A stretch of 9,567 nucleotides of DNA. Source: Deltaproteobacteria bacterium. GTDB lineage: Bacteria; Desulfobacterota; Desulfobacteria; Desulfobacterales; JAUVGT01. The notes beneath the pieces are model-generated. The model saw only the letters and a list, made by a program, of their open reading frames with translations. It ran no database searches and had not been told where the DNA came from. The translations under genes were made by a program, and so were the position numbers. Below are positions 6,371-9,567 of this stretch, piece after piece. Position 1 is the first letter of the stretch. Each line of letters starts with the position of its first letter. The stretch lies in NCBI GenBank assembly GCA_030593645.1, contig JAUVGT010000181.1:1-9567 (forward strand), given 5' to 3'.

Positions 6371-8200
6371 TTAGATCTGCCCGTACATGGACTCTATCAA
6401 GCTGGAGAACGCTTCATTAACATACTTCCTTTTTACTTTCATTGTGGGAGTCACTTCTCCGTCTTCCTCATAAAGTTTTTTAGGCAGGATTGTAAATTTT
6501 CGAATGTTCTCAACCCGCGCGAGAGAACTGTTTACCGAATCGACTTCTTCCTGTATCAATTTTATGATCTCCGGGCTCATGGTCAGATCCCTGTATGTTG
6601 AAAATTGAATTTTATGATCCTGGGCATACTTGACGACATTATCTTCATCGATCATGATCAGGCAGGTCAGGTACTTTCTTTTATCACCGATCACCACCGC
6701 GTCATTGATATAGATACTCGCCTTTAGCTTGTTTTCAATCAGCTGCGGAGTAATATTTTTACCTCCCGCGGTAATCAGGATATCTTTTTTCCGGTCGATG
6801 ATCCTTAGGAATCCGTCTCGGTCAATCTCGCCGATATCCCCGGAATATAACCATCCGTCTTTTATTGTTTCAGCTGTGGCTTCTGCATTGTTGTAATAGC
6901 CTTTGAATACAGCGGGGGATTTCAGGAGGATCTCCCCATCTTCGGCGATTCTGATTTCTGAACCGGGTATTTCCTGTCCCACAGTACCAAATTTCACACG
7001 ACCAATTTTCGGCATCGTCGACACACCGGTCCCCTCGGTCTGACCGTATGCTTCGATCAGGTTAATGCCGATCGATTGAAAAAAATGAAGGACATCCGGC
7101 GCAATGGGGGCGGCCCCGGAATAGGCAACCCATATCCGGTCAAACCCCAGCCTCTCTTTAAGTTTACGGAATATACAGAAATAGAAAAAACGATAAGCGA
7201 TTTCAAGGAAAATCGGAACCTGTTTAAAATTCATTGTCAGGGCGGCACGTTTCCCTCCTGTTTTAAGAGCGACATTAAAAAAAACCCGTTTGAACCAGGT
7301 GGCATCCGACATCCGGATCTTAACAGCCGAGTAATATTTCTCCCAGATCCTGGGTACGGCATACCCGACTGTCGGAGAAACCTCGATCATATTGTCCGCT
7401 ACTGTTTCCGGACTTTCGATAAAATTAACAACATGCCCTGCAGATAGATGGCAGATTACGGTAAAAAGCTGTTCAAAAATATGGCATAACGGCAAAAATG
7501 ATAACACTTCATCTTTTTCATCCATCGGATTGATTTTTAGTATGGCACGTCCCATCCACACCAGGTTTTCATGGTCCAGCATCGCACCTTTGGGAGGACC
7601 GGTTGTTCCGGATGTGTAAATCAGCAATGCAAGATCATCCCGGCGGACTTTTGCCGCATGCGTCTCAAACAGTCCGGGGTCTTCTTTAAATTTTTTCTCT
7701 CCGATCTCAAGAAACTCCTCAAAAGATATGACCATGGGGTCCTTGAATTGCCTGAGACCTTTTGTATCCCATACAACGACTTTTTCCAGGCCGGGTACTT
7801 CGTCCCTGAAACGAAGCCATTTATCCAGCTGTTCCTCATTTTCAACAAAAAATATTTTGGATTCCGAATTGCTGACAACGTACTTTACCTGCTGCCACGC
7901 GTTTGTCGCGTAAACTCCGGCTACCGTGCCGCCAATGCACATGCCTGCCATATCAGCATAGACCCATTCCGGACTGTTATCGCCGATAATTGAAATGCAA
8001 TCACCCTTTTTAATCCCCATGGAAATGAGAGCCGACCCCAGATTACGAACCTGGCTGTAGTACTCATTCCATGTAATATCGTGCCACAGGCCGTAATCCT
8101 TATATCGCATGGCAACCCGGCTGCCATATTTCTGTACAATCCTCTTGAAAACCCGTGGGATTGTCTCCAATTTCTGTTTTTCTGTTCTAATTATCTCCAT
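6371..8200 (-). CDS. AMP-forming long-chain acyl-CoA synthetase
   Basis: This enzyme activates a carboxylic acid, probably a long-chain or other hydrophobic one, with ATP to an acyl-adenylate and then to acyl-CoA. The product has 609 residues, typical of bacterial long-chain (FadD15-like) enzymes. Visible motifs are the phosphate loop YTSGTTGPPKG (195-205), PRIWEK (283-288), YGQTEG (385-390), the SGD aspartate D455, and DRKKD (469-473) leading into GGKNITP (479-485). Near the C-terminus TPTMKVKRKYV (584-594) probably contains the adenylation lysine, K588. No signal peptide or membrane span is evident, so it should be cytoplasmic or peripheral at the membrane. Its ATG overlaps the end of livF by 10 bases; a GGAAAAG upstream is too far away to be a good ribosome site, so it probably depends on coupled translation. 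The chain-length preference cannot be read from the sequence, and aromatic or branched acids remain possible. Confidence 0.93.
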   Translation of the reverse strand: MEIIRTEKQKLETIPRVFKRIVQKYGSRVAMRYKDYGLWHDITWNEYYSQVRNLGSALISMGIKKGDCISIIGDNSPEWVYADMAGMCIGGTVAGVYATNAWQQVKYVVSNSESKIFFVENEEQLDKWLRFRDEVPGLEKVVVWDTKGLRQFKDPMVISFEEFLEIGEKKFKEDPGLFETHAAKVRRDDLALLIYTSGTTGPPKGAMLDHENLVWMGRAILKINPMDEKDEVLSFLPLCHIFEQLFTVICHLSAGHVVNFIESPETVADNMIEVSPTVGYAVPRIWEKYYSAVKIRMSDATWFKRVFFNVALKTGGKRAALTMNFKQVPIFLEIAYRFFYFCIFRKLKERLGFDRIWVAYSGAAPIAPDVLHFFQSIGINLIEAYGQTEGTGVSTMPKIGRVKFGTVGQEIPGSEIRIAEDGEILLKSPAVFKGYYNNAEATAETIKDGWLYSGDIGEIDRDGFLRIIDRKKDILITAGGKNITPQLIENKLKASIYINDAVVIGDKRKYLTCLIMIDEDNVVKYAQDHKIQFSTYRDLTMSPEIIKLIQEEVDSVNSSLARVENIRKFTILPKKLYEEDGEVTPTMKVKRKYVNEAFSSLIESMYGQI

Positions 8201-8967
8201 GCTTTTTTTCTTTTCCAGCGTTGATACCCTTTTACCGAAGCTTCTGCCCGAATACCCATGTAGAATTCCCTGACATCCTTGTCTTCCATCAGATCCTTCG
8301 ATTTGCCTTTCATCACAAAACGCCCATTTTCTATAATAAAACCAATGTCTGATATGTTCAGGGCCATGCGGGCGTTCTGCTCCACAAGAAGAATGGTCAC
8401 ACCCTCATTGTTAATCGTTTGTATAATACTGAAAATTTCCTGGACAAGAATGGGTGATAGACCCAGAGAAGGCTCATCAAGAAGAAGAAGTTTGGGACGG
8501 CTCATCAGGGATCGACCGATCGCCAGCATCTGCTGCTCCCCGCCGGAGAGTGTTCCGGCCCACTGTTTTATTCGGGATTTGAGTATCGGAAAATAACCCA
8601 TGACCCTGTCCATATCCCGGCTTACGCCTGCTTTATCCTTTCTGACATAGGCGCCCATCTGAAGGTTTTCCCGGACTGTAAGCTCTTCAAATACTTCCCT
8701 GCCTTCAGGTACATAGGAGATACCCATATGAACTATTTTTTCTGTATCATACCCGTTAATGCGCTTCCCCATATACTCGATGATCCCCTTGTCGGGCTGA
8801 TCCTCTATCAAACCCATGACCGTCTTTAGCACAGTCGACTTCCCCGCGCCATTGTTGCCCAGAATCGCTGTGATTGACCCCTCCTCGACCGAAAGAGACG
8901 CGCCCCGAATCGCATATATCAGGTCATAATAGGTTTCTATATTTTTAATATCAAGCAATGTTCCCAA
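8191..8967 (-). CDS. livF: LivF-type branched-chain amino acid ABC transporter ATPase
   Basis: This is one of the two cytoplasmic ATPases of a HAAT-family (Liv) importer. The 258-residue product carries Walker A GNNGAGKST (37-45), YVPEGR (85-90) in the Q-loop region, signature LSGGEQQ (139-145), Walker B LLLLDE (D163, E164) and LLVEQNA (192-198). The PEGR and VEQN forms are characteristic of LivF, so the Gln in its H-loop is normal here. The C-terminal tail (about 241-258) is basic and slightly longer than usual. The start is TTG at 8967, preceded on this strand by a good GAGAGGA ribosome site about seven bases upstream. It overlaps the end of livG by 17 bases and the synthetase start by 10. 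Because the operon ends in an acyl-CoA synthetase, the imported compound may be a carboxylate rather than an amino acid. Confidence 0.93.
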   Translation of the reverse strand: MGTLLDIKNIETYYDLIYAIRGASLSVEEGSITAILGNNGAGKSTVLKTVMGLIEDQPDKGIIEYMGKRINGYDTEKIVHMGISYVPEGREVFEELTVRENLQMGAYVRKDKAGVSRDMDRVMGYFPILKSRIKQWAGTLSGGEQQMLAIGRSLMSRPKLLLLDEPSLGLSPILVQEIFSIIQTINNEGVTILLVEQNARMALNISDIGFIIENGRFVMKGKSKDLMEDKDVREFYMGIRAEASVKGYQRWKRKKAWR

Positions 8968-9567
8968 CAGAAGTATCCTCTCCCAGATATGCCTTCAGGA
9001 CTTCCGGATGTTTTACGATTTCTTCGGGAATCCCTTCCGTGATTAATCGCCCGAAATTGATCGCCATTATCCTGTCGGAAATATCCATCACCATCGACAT
9101 ATCATGTTCGATTAAAAGTATCGTTATTCCCAATTCATCCTGTATGTCCTTGATCCAGAATATCATATCCTGTTTTTCTTCGGAGTTCATTCCGGCACAG
9201 GGTTCATCAAGAAGGAGCAGCTCCGGTTCCAGCGCCAGGGCGCGGGCAAGCTCCACCTGCTTCTGTATCCCGTATGGGAGTCCTCCAACCGGTTTATTCC
9301 TTACGGACTGGAGATCCAGAAAATCGATAATTTCTTCGACTTTCCGTCTTTGGGTGATTTCCTCCCGCCCCGCAAAAGATCGCCGGCCCCACATGAATAT
9401 ACCCCTGAACAGCCCTGTTTTGATAAACAGGTGACGTCCCAGCATGATATTTTCCATGGTATTCATATTGCTGAAAAGTTCGATATTCTGAAATGTCCTG
9501 GCAATACCCAGTCCGGCAATGCGGTCCGGATGCTTACCCTGAATGTTTTTTCCTTTAAACCGGATGT
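8951..9567 (-). CDS. livG: LivG-type branched-chain amino acid ABC transporter ATPase, N-terminus cut by window edge
   Basis: This is the second ATPase of the Liv-type importer. The open frame continues to the window edge, so about 205 residues are visible; an internal ATG at 9466 is not the start. The missing N-terminal part, roughly 45-60 residues by comparison with the family, would hold Walker A. Visible are the Q-loop IARTFQN (visible residues 21-27), the LivG-type signature LPYGIQKQ (96-103), Walker B LLLLDEP (D120, E121) and the H-loop LLIEHDM (His154). LPYG in place of LSGG is common in LivG. The tail KAYLGED near the end is also typical. The TGA stop at 8951-8953 lies inside livF, giving tight coupling. 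The binding protein and permeases probably lie beyond the window on the same strand. Confidence 0.92.
   Translation of the reverse strand, partial: IRFKGKNIQGKHPDRIAGLGIARTFQNIELFSNMNTMENIMLGRHLFIKTGLFRGIFMWGRRSFAGREEITQRRKVEEIIDFLDLQSVRNKPVGGLPYGIQKQVELARALALEPELLLLDEPCAGMNSEEKQDMIFWIKDIQDELGITILLIEHDMSMVMDISDRIMAINFGRLITEGIPEEIVKHPEVLKAYLGEDTSVGNIA

Noticed and set aside
7571..7993. A 140-codon open frame on the + strand opposite the acyl-CoA synthetase
   Set aside because: It is antisense to a strongly conserved gene, is rich in Cys, Arg and Phe, and resembles no family I know. It is a shadow of the real coding frame.
8958..9434. A 158-codon open frame on the + strand opposite livG
   Set aside because: It is rich in Ser and Ile with no recognisable motif, while the opposite strand encodes an unmistakable ABC ATPase.
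9464..9466. ATG at 9466 (- strand) as the livG start
   Set aside because: The frame stays open upstream to the window edge and encodes the expected LivG Q-loop region (IARTFQN), so the true start is outside the window.

Overview
The window looks like a piece of a moderate-to-low GC bacterial chromosome. A periplasmic-type binding protein, a transcription-terminating cobalamin riboswitch, a two-ACT-domain phosphoserine phosphatase and a LivFG cluster joined to a long-chain acyl-CoA synthetase suggest an anaerobic or metabolically versatile Gram-negative. A Desulfobacterota-like or spirochaete-like lineage is my best guess, but the sequence does not prove it. I see no insertion sequence, tRNA, rRNA, CRISPR array or phage gene.

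Region 1 (about 1-4985, + strand) is a corrinoid operon. A TTGACA promoter lies just upstream of a cobalamin riboswitch (about 52-240), followed by an intrinsic terminator (304-340) and a possible competing antiterminator. Five tightly packed genes follow: a BtuC/FecCD-type permease, a BtuD-type ATPase with an unusual Gln in the H-loop, a BtuF-type periplasmic binding protein, a precorrin-2 C20-methyltransferase (cbiL), and a membrane protein with two nucleoside-recognition ('Gate') domain repeats. The first three should form one importer. The shared riboswitch leader implies that all five are shut down when cobalamin is plentiful. The Gate protein is the least explained member and the best candidate for new biology.

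Region 2 (4986-5169) is a short AT-rich spacer with a TTGACA element so close to the next gene that a leaderless or nearly leaderless transcript is possible. Region 3 (5170-6348, + strand) is serB, with two ACT domains and a HAD phosphatase domain, for the last step of serine synthesis.

Region 4 (6371-9567, - strand) is the downstream end of a branched-chain amino acid-type (Liv) ABC transporter operon. In transcription order it reads livG (cut by the window edge), livF (TTG start, overlapping livG by 17 bases) and an AMP-forming long-chain acyl-CoA synthetase (overlapping livF by 10 bases). The overlaps imply co-translation and suggest import of a carboxylate that is then activated with CoA. 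This operon converges on serB with only 22 bases between the stop codons.
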